This document shows positions 1 through 7,912 of a stretch of 13,232 nt of DNA, piece by piece; the first letter of the stretch is position 1; each line of letters starts with the position of its first letter. The translations under genes were made by a program, and so were the position numbers. The notes under the pieces are model-generated. The model searched no databases, was not told where the DNA came from, and was given only the letters and a program-made list of their open reading frames with translations. The stretch is from Sulfurimonas sp. (lineage in GTDB: Bacteria; Campylobacterota; Campylobacteria; Campylobacterales; Sulfurimonadaceae), in contig NVXO02000015.1 of the NCBI GenBank assembly GCA_002733945.2, positions 1,213-14,444 of the forward strand, given 5' to 3'.

Positions 1-609
1 GTCATCAAAAAAAGCTCTTTTAAAGTAGAAGAGGGTGATGATGTTAGCGTTGAAGCTCATGACTCTTATGTCTCTAGAGCTGCATATAAACTGTTAGAGT
101 TTTTACAAGAGCATGACTTAGATGTTAAAGATAGAATGGCATTAGATATAGGCTCATCTACTGGTGGTTTTACTCAAGTACTACTAGAGAGAGGTGCAAG
201 AGCTGTTACTTGTGTAGATGTTGGAACTGATCAGTTACATAAGTCTATAAGAGAAGATGCAAGAGTGTCTGTTCATGAGTCTTGTGATATTCGTAAGTTT
301 GAGAGCCAAATACAATTTAACTTAGTTGTGAGTGATGTTGCGTTTATCTCACTTTTACATATACTCTCCGATGTAGATAGACTTGCATCAGATGAGATAA
401 TACTACTTTTTAAACCACAGTTTGAAGTGGGTCGAGAGGCTAAACGCGATAAAAATGGTGTAGTTTTAGATAAAAAAGCCATAATAAACGCAATGCAAAA
501 GTTTGAAGAGGCTACACAAGCTATGGGATGGCGTTTAGTACAGAAGTCCCCTTCAAAACTTACAGGCAAAGAGGGTAACTTAGAGTACTGTTACTACTTT
601 AAGAAGTAA
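1..609 (+). CDS. tlyA: TlyA-family rRNA 2'-O-methyltransferase, 5' end missing
   Basis: This is the C-terminal 202 residues of a TlyA/hemolysin-A-like protein, open from base 1. In the family, an N-terminal S4 RNA-binding domain precedes an FtsJ-like SAM methyltransferase that 2'-O-methylates 16S and/or 23S rRNA cytidines. Seen here: the end of the S4 region (KKSSFKVEEGDDV), then the linker SRAAYKLLEFL, then the SAM loop ALDIGSSTGGFTQVLL at about residues 47-62, and the downstream motifs VVSDVAFISLL and LFKPQFEVGRE, which carry the Asp and Lys expected of the FtsJ-like active site. The ATG at 136 is internal to the domain and is not the start; the true start lies outside the window. The stop is 10 nt before hrpB in the same direction, so the two may be cotranscribed. 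The older name 'hemolysin' should not be read as a proven toxin role. Confidence 0.88.
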   Translation, partial: VIKKSSFKVEEGDDVSVEAHDSYVSRAAYKLLEFLQEHDLDVKDRMALDIGSSTGGFTQVLLERGARAVTCVDVGTDQLHKSIREDARVSVHESCDIRKFESQIQFNLVVSDVAFISLLHILSDVDRLASDEIILLFKPQFEVGREAKRDKNGVVLDKKAIINAMQKFEEATQAMGWRLVQKSPSKLTGKEGNLEYCYYFKK

Positions 610-619
610 GACTTTTATA

Positions 620-3130
620 ATGCAAACACTGCCTATTGAAGCTGTTTTATCAGATGTCAGACAGAAGTTAGAGCAAAACTCTACTCTTATACTTCAAGCA
701 CCTCCAGGGGCTGGAAAAAGTACACGAGTTCCCTTGGCTCTCATGGATGAGACATACCTAAATGGAAAAATCATCATCATGTTAGAACCACGACGTGTTG
801 CTGCTCGTATGGTCGCAACTCAAATGGCAAGAGTTCTTGGGGAAGATGTAGGTCAAAGTGTTGGATATCAAGTGAAGATGGATAGCGCTCAGTCATCTCA
901 GACAAAAGTACTTGTGGTAACTGAGGCTATTTTAGTCAGAATGTTGCAAGCTGATGAGATGTTAGAGAGAGTTGGCATGATTATCTTTGATGAGTTTCAT
1001 GAGAGAAGTATTCACAGTGACCTCTCTTTAGCTCTTTCTCTTCAAGTTCAAGAACTCCTTCGTGAGGATTTAAAAATCCTAATCATGTCTGCAACACTGA
1101 ATGCCTCTGCCCTAAGAGAACTCCTCGGTGATGTTCCTGTCGTGACATCTGAGGGCAAGAGTTATGATGTTGAGATGCATTATCTTGACATAAAAACTCC
1201 TACTCCAAACCTAAAAACAATGAACACGCAGTTACTAAAAACTCTTAGAAATACTCTGCAAAATGATGAGGGTGATATACTCGTTTTTCTTCAGGGTGTA
1301 AAAGAGATAAACTCTCTTCAAAAATCATTGAATGATCTTATAAAAGATGATGGAATTATAATCTGTCCTCTTTATTCGGCTCTTAGTAAAAAAGAGCAAG
1401 ATAAAGCCCTTCAAAAATCAAATAGACGAAAAATAATACTTGCAACAAATATCGCACAGACTTCACTAACTATAGAAGGTGTGCGGATAGTTGTGGACTC
1501 TGGACTAGAAAAACTCTCTCGCTTTAACTATGCAAACGCGATGAATCACCTTGACTCTAGTTTTATCTCTAAAGACTCTAGCGTTCAAAGAGCAGGTCGG
1601 GCAGGGCGAATGAGTCATGGAAAGTGTTATAGACTTTGGCACGAACATAAGGTACTGATGCAAAGCACAAAAGCAGAAATACTTCGGAGTGATTTGAGTT
1701 CCTTAGTACTAGACCTTTCACTTTGGGGTGTTACTTCATTTGATGAGCTCAAATGGTTAGATATACCACAAGAGAGTATTCTAGGGGAGACAAGAGAAAC
1801 ACTTTGTAAATTAGAGATGTTAGATTCTAAGTATAAAATCACTGCGTTTGGAAGAGATGCTATAAGACTAGGTGTGCATCCACGGTTTGCCTACATGATA
1901 CTCAAAGCCAACACTATGGGTTATGCTAAAGAGGCGACATTACTTTGTGCAATGCTTAGTGAGAGAGATATTTTTAAAAATGCAAGAGATGAGAGCGACT
2001 TGTTATCTCGTTTTACACATTTACAAGAGAGGGATTTTAACTCGCAGTATATAAATGGTTTTGTGGCGCAAGAAGTTATAAAACAGGCTGATTTGATTTT
2101 GAAAAAACTCAAAAAGATACAAAAAGTATCTAAATATGAAGGCTCGTTTATCCCTGAGACGATTGCTGTTTTACTTTTACTTGCTTACCCCGACAGACTA
2201 GCTAAACACAGAGCAAAAAATGATAATAGATATAAACTGAGTAATGCAAAAGGAGCTGTGATATCTGTAGAGGATGCTTTGTTTAATGAAGAGTATTTAG
2301 TAGTAGCAAATCTTCATGCACATGCAAAAGACTCTTTTATAAACCTTGCTATGGCTATCGACTTCGCTACTTTAGAAGAATACTTTGCTCACGCTATAGA
2401 GATAAAAGAACAACTTCTTTACAACAAAGAGAATAAGAAGTTTGACTTAAAAGAGTTTGCTCATTTTTTAGAACTAGAACTCTACTCCAAACCACTCGCT
2501 TTGAGTAAAGAACATAAGATGACACCACTGCTTTTAGAACTTATACAAGAAGAGGGTTTAGGACTCCTGACTTGGAGTAAAAGAGCTAAGAGTTTACAAG
2601 ACAGAATAGCGTTTGTAAATCTACATCTTGATGAGTCTATGGAGTCTTTAAGTGATGAGGTGCTACTAGACTCTTTAGATGTTTGGCTTGAGCCTTTTAT
2701 GGGGGATGTTAAGTCTCCTAAAATGTTAGAGTCCTTAGACATATACCCGATGTTACTCTCTCTAGTCTCATGGCAAAACCAACAAGAACTCTCTTTACTC
2801 GCACCAGAAAAAGTAAGTGTTCCAAGTGGCTCAAATATTTTCATAGACTATAGTGACATTACTAAACCAGCACTGTATGTAAAAATCCAAGAGATGTTCG
2901 GTTTAGAAGAGACTCCTAAAATATTTAACTCTGAGTTAGCCTTACAAATACAACTACTCTCACCAGCGATGCGACCGATACAAATCACATATGATTTAAG
3001 TAGTTTTTGGAGAAACTCATATGCTGAGGTGAGAAAAGAGCTACGAGGTAAGTACAAACGCCACTACTGGCCTGAAAATCCTTATGAGGCAGTGGCTACA
3101 AAAAATACTAAAAAACATATGATGAAATAA
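620..3130 (+). CDS. hrpB: ATP-dependent DEAH-type RNA helicase HrpB
   Basis: A 836-aa protein, close to the usual HrpB length of about 800-850. The superfamily 2 helicase core is intact: Walker A GAGKST at residues 30-35, LEPRRVAARMVA (motif Ia) near 55-66, DEFH (motif II) at 124-127, SAT (motif III) at 157-159, and QRAGRAGR (motif VI) at 323-330. The C-terminal HrpB-specific domain is recognisable from the near-terminal RPIQITYDLSSFW and EVRKELRGKY, followed by HYWPENP. Together these separate it from HrpA and other DEAH helicases. HrpB is a cytoplasmic ATPase thought to remodel RNA; its exact bacterial substrate is not well defined. The ATG is 10 nt after the tlyA stop with only a weak purine-rich RBS, suggesting dependence on the upstream transcript. 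An imperfect inverted repeat (about 3138-3190) after the stop could be a weak terminator. Confidence 0.93.
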   Translation: MQTLPIEAVLSDVRQKLEQNSTLILQAPPGAGKSTRVPLALMDETYLNGKIIIMLEPRRVAARMVATQMARVLGEDVGQSVGYQVKMDSAQSSQTKVLVVTEAILVRMLQADEMLERVGMIIFDEFHERSIHSDLSLALSLQVQELLREDLKILIMSATLNASALRELLGDVPVVTSEGKSYDVEMHYLDIKTPTPNLKTMNTQLLKTLRNTLQNDEGDILVFLQGVKEINSLQKSLNDLIKDDGIIICPLYSALSKKEQDKALQKSNRRKIILATNIAQTSLTIEGVRIVVDSGLEKLSRFNYANAMNHLDSSFISKDSSVQRAGRAGRMSHGKCYRLWHEHKVLMQSTKAEILRSDLSSLVLDLSLWGVTSFDELKWLDIPQESILGETRETLCKLEMLDSKYKITAFGRDAIRLGVHPRFAYMILKANTMGYAKEATLLCAMLSERDIFKNARDESDLLSRFTHLQERDFNSQYINGFVAQEVIKQADLILKKLKKIQKVSKYEGSFIPETIAVLLLLAYPDRLAKHRAKNDNRYKLSNAKGAVISVEDALFNEEYLVVANLHAHAKDSFINLAMAIDFATLEEYFAHAIEIKEQLLYNKENKKFDLKEFAHFLELELYSKPLALSKEHKMTPLLLELIQEEGLGLLTWSKRAKSLQDRIAFVNLHLDESMESLSDEVLLDSLDVWLEPFMGDVKSPKMLESLDIYPMLLSLVSWQNQQELSLLAPEKVSVPSGSNIFIDYSDITKPALYVKIQEMFGLEETPKIFNSELALQIQLLSPAMRPIQITYDLSSFWRNSYAEVRKELRGKYKRHYWPENPYEAVATKNTKKHMMK

Positions 3131-3244
3131 TTACTTAAAATAAGTCATTATCTTAGAATAGTTGTTTATTGTTACTATATGACATTATTTCATAAATATT
3201 TTCCATATTAACCTATAAAAAGCATTAATTGTTAATATTAAAGG

Positions 3245-3271
3245 TATACTTAAGTGTATTTAAATATACAC
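3245..3271 (+). promoter_or_regulatory. Putative -10 box and leader inverted repeat before the cyclase genes
   Basis: TATACT at 3245-3250 is a plausible -10 box after an AT-rich tract. Directly downstream lies the inverted repeat GTGTAT-ttaaat-ATACAC (3254-3271), ending 12 nt before the ATG at 3284 and next to the RBS AAAGG. The repeat could be an operator or a small leader hairpin affecting RBS access. The remaining 3131-3244 stretch is AT-rich and shows no gene. Confidence 0.35.
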
Positions 3272-3283
3272 CAAAGGTGATAA

Positions 3284-3403
3284 ATGACTCAAAACCTTGA
3301 TAAATCAATATTAGATAGTGGAAGTGTAACCATACAAGAGGTTTTCACACATAGTCCTAACTTATTTAACCTTCTAAAACTAAGTCTGACTAATGCATCA
3401 TAA
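3284..3403 (+). CDS. 39-aa ORF overlapping the diguanylate cyclase start
   Basis: The ORF begins MTQNLDKSILDSG and ends LSLTNAS, with a good RBS (AAAGG, 8 nt before the ATG). The following cyclase ATG at 3393 has no visible Shine-Dalgarno and lies inside the last codons of this ORF, in another frame. Two readings fit. The ORF may be a translated leader that couples ribosomes into the cyclase. Alternatively, it may be the original N-terminus of the cyclase, cut off by a one-base change, because its end runs naturally into the first PAS helix. There is no recognisable domain or signal peptide. It is called on RBS and position only. Confidence 0.4.
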   Translation: MTQNLDKSILDSGSVTIQEVFTHSPNLFNLLKLSLTNAS

Positions 3404-4709
3404 TATACTAAACGCTATCCCTTATGGCATAGCGAAACTTTCTCCTAAGGGTGAGTTTCTGTTTGTTAATAAGAAACTGAGTACCTTAAAAAAAACCTCA
3501 AAAAAAGAGATGCTAATACATACAATATTTGATTTTTGTACACAAGAGAATGTATGTGAATTAAAAAAGCTCTTTAAAGATTTAAATAAAGGTCAGCACA
3601 ATAATCTTTCCTTTGAGCAAAGGTATAAGGGTATTGATCTAAAAATAGAACTGACCAAAGATGACAATAATAATATTGTTGCCTGCTTTTTAGATGTTTC
3701 TGCTGAAAAAATACTTAAACAACAAGTCTTAGAAGATCAAGAGAACCTCAAAAGACTTGACAATGCTATCAAAGGTGCAAATATCGGTGTTTGGGACTTT
3801 TTTCCTCAAGAAGGTAGAATCTTAGCTAACGAAACATGGGTAACTCAAAAAAAGTACAAAGATGAAGATTTCAGAGAAAAGTCAACTCTTTTTTATGAGG
3901 TTACTGACGGTTTAGAAAAGTGGGCTTCTATAGTTCACCCTGATGACTTAGAACCTACATGTGCATTGATAGAAAAACATCTCAATGGCGAAACTGAAAT
4001 TTATGAAGCCGAATTTAGAATGATATGTGGTGATGGAGAGTATAGGTGGATTTATGATGTTGGTCAAGTATTTCAAAGAGACGAAGAGGGTAAAGCTATT
4101 CGGATGAATGGTGTGCATATCGATATAACACATATTAAAAGTTTACAAAAAGAACTCGAAGTTAAAACAGAAGAACTCAAACTTTTAGCTTCACTAGATC
4201 CCCTCACAAAACTCTATAATAGAAGATACTTTTCTGAAACATCAGAGCATATATTTAAGCTTGCACAGAGAGACACAATAAATTTATCAGTTATAATGAT
4301 TGATATAGATAAGTTTAAAACTATTAATGATACATATGGGCATAAGAATGGTGATAAGGTTATTGTTTCATTTGCAAATGTACTTAAAAGTATTACACGA
4401 AATAGTGATATCATTTGTAGATACGGAGGTGAAGAATTTTTAATTTTATTACCAAGTACAGATACTAAAGGGGCTACAAGTATGTCCCAAAAGATAAATA
4501 ATCGTATAAATATGATTATGATTAGTACTGATAATAAGATGCCATTAAAATTTACTGTTAGTATGGGTATATCTGAAGTTGATTTACAAAAAGATAAAAC
4601 AATTGAAGAGGCTATTGATAGAGCAGACATAGCACTTTACGAGGCTAAAAACAAAGGTAGAAATCAAGTTTTTATCCACGATTTTTTAACTACTAGTAAA
4701 GTTTGTTAA
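3393..4709 (+). CDS. PAS-PAS-GGDEF diguanylate cyclase
   Basis: A soluble 438-aa protein predicted to make cyclic di-GMP from two GTP. Domain order: a first PAS-like region (about 3-105, with YGIAKLSPKGEFLFVN), a second PAS_3-type region (about 120-250, with VHPDDLEP, then EFRMICGDGEYRWI, then VHIDITHIK), a short coiled linker (about 248-265), and the GGDEF domain (about 265-432) opening with DPLTKLYNRRYF. The active-site signature is GGEEF (345-349). An RxxD inhibitory site (RNSD, 336-339) lies exactly five residues before it, so feedback inhibition by c-di-GMP is expected. No transmembrane segments are seen, so the input is probably a cytosolic ligand or partner sensed by the PAS domains. 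The start is uncertain because no RBS precedes it and translation may depend on the overlapping ORF at 3284. No EAL or HD-GYP domain is present. Confidence 0.92.
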   Translation: MHHNILNAIPYGIAKLSPKGEFLFVNKKLSTLKKTSKKEMLIHTIFDFCTQENVCELKKLFKDLNKGQHNNLSFEQRYKGIDLKIELTKDDNNNIVACFLDVSAEKILKQQVLEDQENLKRLDNAIKGANIGVWDFFPQEGRILANETWVTQKKYKDEDFREKSTLFYEVTDGLEKWASIVHPDDLEPTCALIEKHLNGETEIYEAEFRMICGDGEYRWIYDVGQVFQRDEEGKAIRMNGVHIDITHIKSLQKELEVKTEELKLLASLDPLTKLYNRRYFSETSEHIFKLAQRDTINLSVIMIDIDKFKTINDTYGHKNGDKVIVSFANVLKSITRNSDIICRYGGEEFLILLPSTDTKGATSMSQKINNRINMIMISTDNKMPLKFTVSMGISEVDLQKDKTIEEAIDRADIALYEAKNKGRNQVFIHDFLTTSKVC

Positions 4710-4744
4710 AATAATTTTATCTTATATCCTTAAAGGTTAGCGTT

Positions 4745-5332
4745 ATCTTAAAATGTATCATAATATTTTTCCTTAGTCTCTCGCCTCTTTTTGCTTTAGT
4801 TGATTTAAACAATGCATCATTTGATGAACTCTTAGAACTAAATGGCATAGGTAAGGCAAAATCTCAAAAGATTATAAACTACAGAGAACTCAATGGTTGT
4901 TTTAAAAGTGTAGATGACTTAGCAGAAATAGATGGTATAAGTAAAAAAATTATTGCAAACAACAGAACTACTATTATACTTGGCATCTGTAAAACAGCAT
5001 CCAAATCCGATGTTTTAAATAGCTCTTCACTTAAAGATGTCTTATTTGACCCTATTAACATTACTTTTGTTATTATCATCTTTATACTTGGCTTTTTAGA
5101 CCATAAAACAGGTAAGGATTTAAAGAGTCAGATAGTGAGTGTTGGTGTTCTTGGTACTTTTGTAGGGATATTTATAGGCTTACAAGCTTTTAACCCAGAG
5201 GATATAACAAATAGTGTAAACGACATTTTAGTTGGGCTCAAAACTGCATTTTTTACTTCCATAGTTGGGATGAGTGTCTCTACTATACTCTCAGTGACTC
5301 AGACGTTAAAGGTAAAGACAGTAGATGAATAG
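4745..5332 (+). CDS. ComEA-like HhH region fused in frame to a mini MotA/ExbB/ZorA-like channel
   Basis: One frame is open from 4715 to the stop at 5330. Counting from a possible ATC start at 4745, it reads: signal peptide (about 2-17, ending SLSPLFA), two helix-hairpin-helix motifs as in ComEA (ELNGIGKAKSQKI, about 31-43; EIDGISKKI, about 61-69), a linker, TM1 (about 104-118), a short loop DHKTGKDLKSQ, TM2 (about 129-147, GVLGTFVGIFIGL), and TM3 (about 164-184, GLKTAFFTSIVGM). TM2-TM3 resemble the MotA/TolQ/ExbB/ZorA proton-channel core. Topology is consistent: HhH in the periplasm, short C-terminus in the cytoplasm. No in-frame ATG, GTG or TTG exists before GTG at 5135, which would lose the HhH region and TM1. 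An RBS-like AAAGG at 4732-4736 favours GTT 4742 or ATC 4745. Alternatives are a decayed comEA, or two genes with lost starts. It overlaps the next gene by 8 nt. Confidence 0.6.
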   Translation: MLKCIIIFFLSLSPLFALVDLNNASFDELLELNGIGKAKSQKIINYRELNGCFKSVDDLAEIDGISKKIIANNRTTIILGICKTASKSDVLNSSSLKDVLFDPINITFVIIIFILGFLDHKTGKDLKSQIVSVGVLGTFVGIFIGLQAFNPEDITNSVNDILVGLKTAFFTSIVGMSVSTILSVTQTLKVKTVDE

Positions 5333-5975
5333 AGAGTGGATAAGTATATCCGATATGATGTCGGGACTGATGCTTGTTTTCCTTTTTATCGCGATTAGTT
5401 TTATGGTGAAAGTTGAGGCTCAAATGCAAGAGATGAAAGATGTAGCCATTGAGTACAGAGATACAAAAGTAAATCTTAATGAAGCTCTGTTTGAAGAGTT
5501 TGAAAATGATTTGAAAAGTTGGGACGCAAGTATCACTAAAGATAATAGTATAATTTTTTCTTCAGAAGAAGTTCTGTTTGAAGTGAGTAAAAGTAAGATA
5601 AACAATAAGTTTAAAGTGGTTTTAGAAGATTTCTTTTCAAGATATATAAAAATACTGACTACTCCTGAGTATAAAAATGAGATACTGGAGTTAAGAGTAG
5701 AAGGACATACTTCAGACAGTTGGTTAAATGCTACGAGTAAAGAAGAGATATATTTAAAAAATATGCAGCTTTCACAAGATAGAGCTTATGAAGTACTTTC
5801 TTTCTGTTATAGCCTAGAAAAGCAGACTGTTGTAGAGAATAGAATTTGGTTAGAAAAACACTTTCGAGCGAATGGAATGGCATTTTCAAAGTTAAAAGAT
5901 GCAGAAAAGGCAAGACGGGTAGAGTTCACAATCCAAATGAAAAGTGAAGATAGTGTTTATAAAATATTAAAATAA
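5325..5975 (+). CDS. OmpA/MotB/ZorB-like single-pass stator protein
   Basis: A 216-aa protein with one N-terminal membrane helix (about 7-28, following WISISD) and a periplasmic C-terminal OmpA-like peptidoglycan-binding domain (about 75-206). Visible OmpA/MotB features are VEGHTSD (125-131), LSQDRAYEVLSF (149-160), and ARRVEFTI (196-203), whose arginine is expected to contact peptidoglycan. Asp10 at the start of the helix (SDMMSGLMLVFLF) sits where MotB and ZorB carry the proton-binding aspartate. The linker (about 30-70) is probably coiled. Its ATG overlaps the preceding channel-like gene (ATGAATAG), with AAAGG upstream, so the two are translationally coupled and presumably form one channel-stator complex. 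The pair resembles the ZorAB core, but no ZorC, ZorD or ZorE gene is seen nearby. It could serve motility, envelope tethering, DNA transfer or defence; the sequence does not decide. Confidence 0.82.
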   Translation: MNREWISISDMMSGLMLVFLFIAISFMVKVEAQMQEMKDVAIEYRDTKVNLNEALFEEFENDLKSWDASITKDNSIIFSSEEVLFEVSKSKINNKFKVVLEDFFSRYIKILTTPEYKNEILELRVEGHTSDSWLNATSKEEIYLKNMQLSQDRAYEVLSFCYSLEKQTVVENRIWLEKHFRANGMAFSKLKDAEKARRVEFTIQMKSEDSVYKILK

Positions 5976-6005
5976 AGTACTTAAGTTCGCTTAAAACTAT
6001 TTTGA

Positions 6006-6011
6006 TATAAT
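6006..6011 (+). promoter_or_regulatory. Extended -10 promoter for mqnE
   Basis: TATAAT preceded by TTTTGA gives the TGnTATAAT extended -10 typical of Campylobacterota sigma-70 promoters, with a T-rich upstream tract and no clear -35. The mqnE ATG is 24 nt further on, after the purine-rich RBS GAGAAG (6028-6033). A short hairpin with a UUCG loop (5981-5994) lies just upstream. Confidence 0.65.
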
Positions 6012-6034
6012 CAGAAAAAATAAATTGAGAAGAT

Positions 6035-7069
6035 ATGAAAAGAATAGATTTCGATACTGCTGTTAAACTATACGATATGGATTTTTTTGAGTTAGGTGAC
6101 TTAGCCGATAAAAAACGCCAAGAACTTCATTCTAAAAAAACATACTTCAATATAAACCGTCATATAAACCCTACAAATGTTTGTGCTGATGTATGCAAGT
6201 TTTGTGCTTACTCAGCTACTCGTAAAAACCCAGACCAGTATACTATGAGTCATGAAGATATACTCAAAATAGTAGAAGAGATAGACAAAAATGGTGCTAA
6301 AGAGGTTCATATAGTCTCAGCTCATAATCCCAATGTTACACTAGAGTGGTACTTGGGAATATTTAAAAAGATAAAAACGCAGTATCCGCACTTGCACATA
6401 AAAGCACTTACAGCAGCAGAAGTTGACTTTCTCTCTCGTCATCATGGGCTTACTTATGATGAAGTACTTGACCTTATGATAGAAAATGGTGTTGACTCTA
6501 TGCCTGGTGGCGGTGCAGAAATCTTTGATGAAGTAGTTCGTGAAAAGATTTGTAAAGGAAAAGTTACTTCTGATCAGTGGTTTGAGATTCATAGAAAGTG
6601 GCACGAGCGCGGTAAAAAGTCTAATGTTACTATGCTTTTTGGTCATGTAGAGTCGCGTGAGAACCGTATTGATCATATGATGCGTATTCGTGACTTACAA
6701 GACATTACAGGTGGGTTTAACTGCTTTATCCCCCTTGTATATCAAACGGAGAACAACTACTTAAATATTGAAGCTCCAATCACAGCTAATGAGGTGCTAA
6801 AAACTATGGCAGTTGCACGTTTAGTACTTGATAATGTGCCAAACCTCAAAGCTTACTGGGTTACATCAACTGTAAACCTGGCTCTTGTAGCTCAAGAGTT
6901 CGGAGCTAATGACTTAGATGGAACTATAGAAAAAGAGTCTATCAACTCAGCAGCAGGAGCTGCTAGTGCTAATGGTGTAGATGTAAAAGAGTTTACTGCA
7001 CTTATCAGAAATAGTGGTTTTATCCCTGTTGAACGCGATAGTATTTACAATGAAATAAAAGAGTGGTAA
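6035..7069 (+). CDS. mqnE: Aminofutalosine synthase (radical SAM), menaquinone biosynthesis
   Basis: A cytoplasmic 344-aa radical-SAM enzyme of the futalosine route to menaquinone. MqnE adds the SAM-derived adenosyl radical to 3-[(1-carboxyvinyl)oxy]benzoate, giving aminofutalosine. The [4Fe-4S]-binding CxxxCxxC is CADVCKFC (Cys50, Cys54, Cys57). Downstream signatures SMPGGGAEIFDE, EIHRKWHERGKKSNVT and MLFGHVESRENR match MqnE better than the related MqnC or the F420 enzyme CofH. The length fits the family at about 340-380. The start is supported by the RBS GAGAAG and an upstream extended -10, so the gene has its own promoter. Campylobacterota generally use this pathway, which fits the rest of the window. 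The TAA stop is six bases before the likely start of the following glycosyltransferase, in the same frame, so the two probably share a transcript. Confidence 0.9.
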   Translation: MKRIDFDTAVKLYDMDFFELGDLADKKRQELHSKKTYFNINRHINPTNVCADVCKFCAYSATRKNPDQYTMSHEDILKIVEEIDKNGAKEVHIVSAHNPNVTLEWYLGIFKKIKTQYPHLHIKALTAAEVDFLSRHHGLTYDEVLDLMIENGVDSMPGGGAEIFDEVVREKICKGKVTSDQWFEIHRKWHERGKKSNVTMLFGHVESRENRIDHMMRIRDLQDITGGFNCFIPLVYQTENNYLNIEAPITANEVLKTMAVARLVLDNVPNLKAYWVTSTVNLALVAQEFGANDLDGTIEKESINSAAGAASANGVDVKEFTALIRNSGFIPVERDSIYNEIKEW

Positions 7070-7075
7070 GAAACT

Positions 7076-7891
7076 ATTAAAATATCTGTTGTTATTCCAA
7101 CTTATAATAGAGCTGAGTTTTTACAAAGAGCTATCGAGTCTGTGTTAAAGCAGACTTTCCAAGCATGCGAAATCATAGTGATAGATGATGGCTCAACTGA
7201 CAATACACCTAAAATCCTTCAAAAATTTCCAAATGTAAAATATATGTATCAAAAGAACAGTGGCGTTTCATCTGCAAGAAACTTAGGTATAGTAAATACA
7301 AGTTACGAATGGGTGGCTTTTTTGGATTCAGATGATGAGTGGATAAACACTAAACTAGAAGAACAGGTGTTATTTCATACAGATAATGCTACTGTTCTTA
7401 TGAGTTACACGGATGAGATATGGGTGAGAAATGCTCAAAATATAAAAATACCGAAGAAATTTAAAAAACTCGGTAATGATGTGTTTATAGAAAATTTATC
7501 TTTTTGTAATATAGCTCCATCCTCAGCACTCATTCACAAAAGTATATTTGAAAGTGTTGGTTTGTTTGACACTACTTTAGAAGTTTGTGAAGATTATGAC
7601 TTGTGGCTACGAATCATGATAGAAAATAAAATAGAGTTAGTAGATAAAAAGTTGATAAAAAAGTATGCAGGGCATGAAGATCAATTAAGCTTCAAGTACT
7701 GGGGTATGGACAGGTTTAGAGTGCTTAGTTTAGAAAAACTACTAAAAGATGAGAACAAGGTAAGTGAAGAAAAAGCACAGATGATAAAAGAAGAACTTCT
7801 CAAAAAGTACACTTTATTGCTAAAAGGTGCTATAAAACATGATAGAGAAGAAGATATAGAAATTTATGAAGGGAAAATTGCCAAATTTTAG
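7076..7891 (+). CDS. Family 2 (GT-A) glycosyltransferase with probable ATT start
   Basis: An inverting GT2 enzyme of about 271 aa that transfers a sugar from a nucleotide-sugar, likely in glycan or envelope polysaccharide synthesis. The first Rossmann strand is KISVVIPTYNRAEF (about 2-15). DDGSTDNT (37-44) follows, then the DxD-type metal site LDSDDEW (about 83-89) and the likely catalytic EDYDLWLR (172-179). There is no transmembrane helix. The only conventional start is GTG at 7142, which would delete the first strand and the VIPTYNR motif. ATT at 7076 falls exactly where family members have their initiator Met (ATT AAA ATA TCT). ATT starts are known for infC and pcnB in E. coli. The alternative is a recent mutation of ATG, leaving a poorly translated gene. 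It follows mqnE by six bases and ends just before the tRNA-Asn promoter. Confidence 0.75.
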   Translation: MKISVVIPTYNRAEFLQRAIESVLKQTFQACEIIVIDDGSTDNTPKILQKFPNVKYMYQKNSGVSSARNLGIVNTSYEWVAFLDSDDEWINTKLEEQVLFHTDNATVLMSYTDEIWVRNAQNIKIPKKFKKLGNDVFIENLSFCNIAPSSALIHKSIFESVGLFDTTLEVCEDYDLWLRIMIENKIELVDKKLIKKYAGHEDQLSFKYWGMDRFRVLSLEKLLKDENKVSEEKAQMIKEELLKKYTLLLKGAIKHDREEDIEIYEGKIAKF

Positions 7892-7912
7892 ATTATTTTA
7901 AATTTCTACTGA

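Noticed and set aside
5135..5332. Separate 65-aa protein starting at GTG 5135
   Set aside because: It would begin inside the second membrane helix, lose TM1, and has no RBS; the frame is open far upstream with family-like sequence.
5325..5975. Complete Zorya anti-phage system
   Set aside because: Only ZorA/ZorB-like elements are present. No ZorC, ZorD or ZorE homologue is seen, and the channel protein lacks the long ZorA tail.
5981..5994. UUCG hairpin after the OmpA-like gene as a terminator
   Set aside because: The stem is only 5 bp of mostly A-T pairs and no U-tract follows.
7142..7891. Glycosyltransferase starting at GTG 7142
   Set aside because: This removes the first beta strand and the VIPTYNR motif needed for nucleotide-sugar binding, although both are encoded directly upstream in frame.
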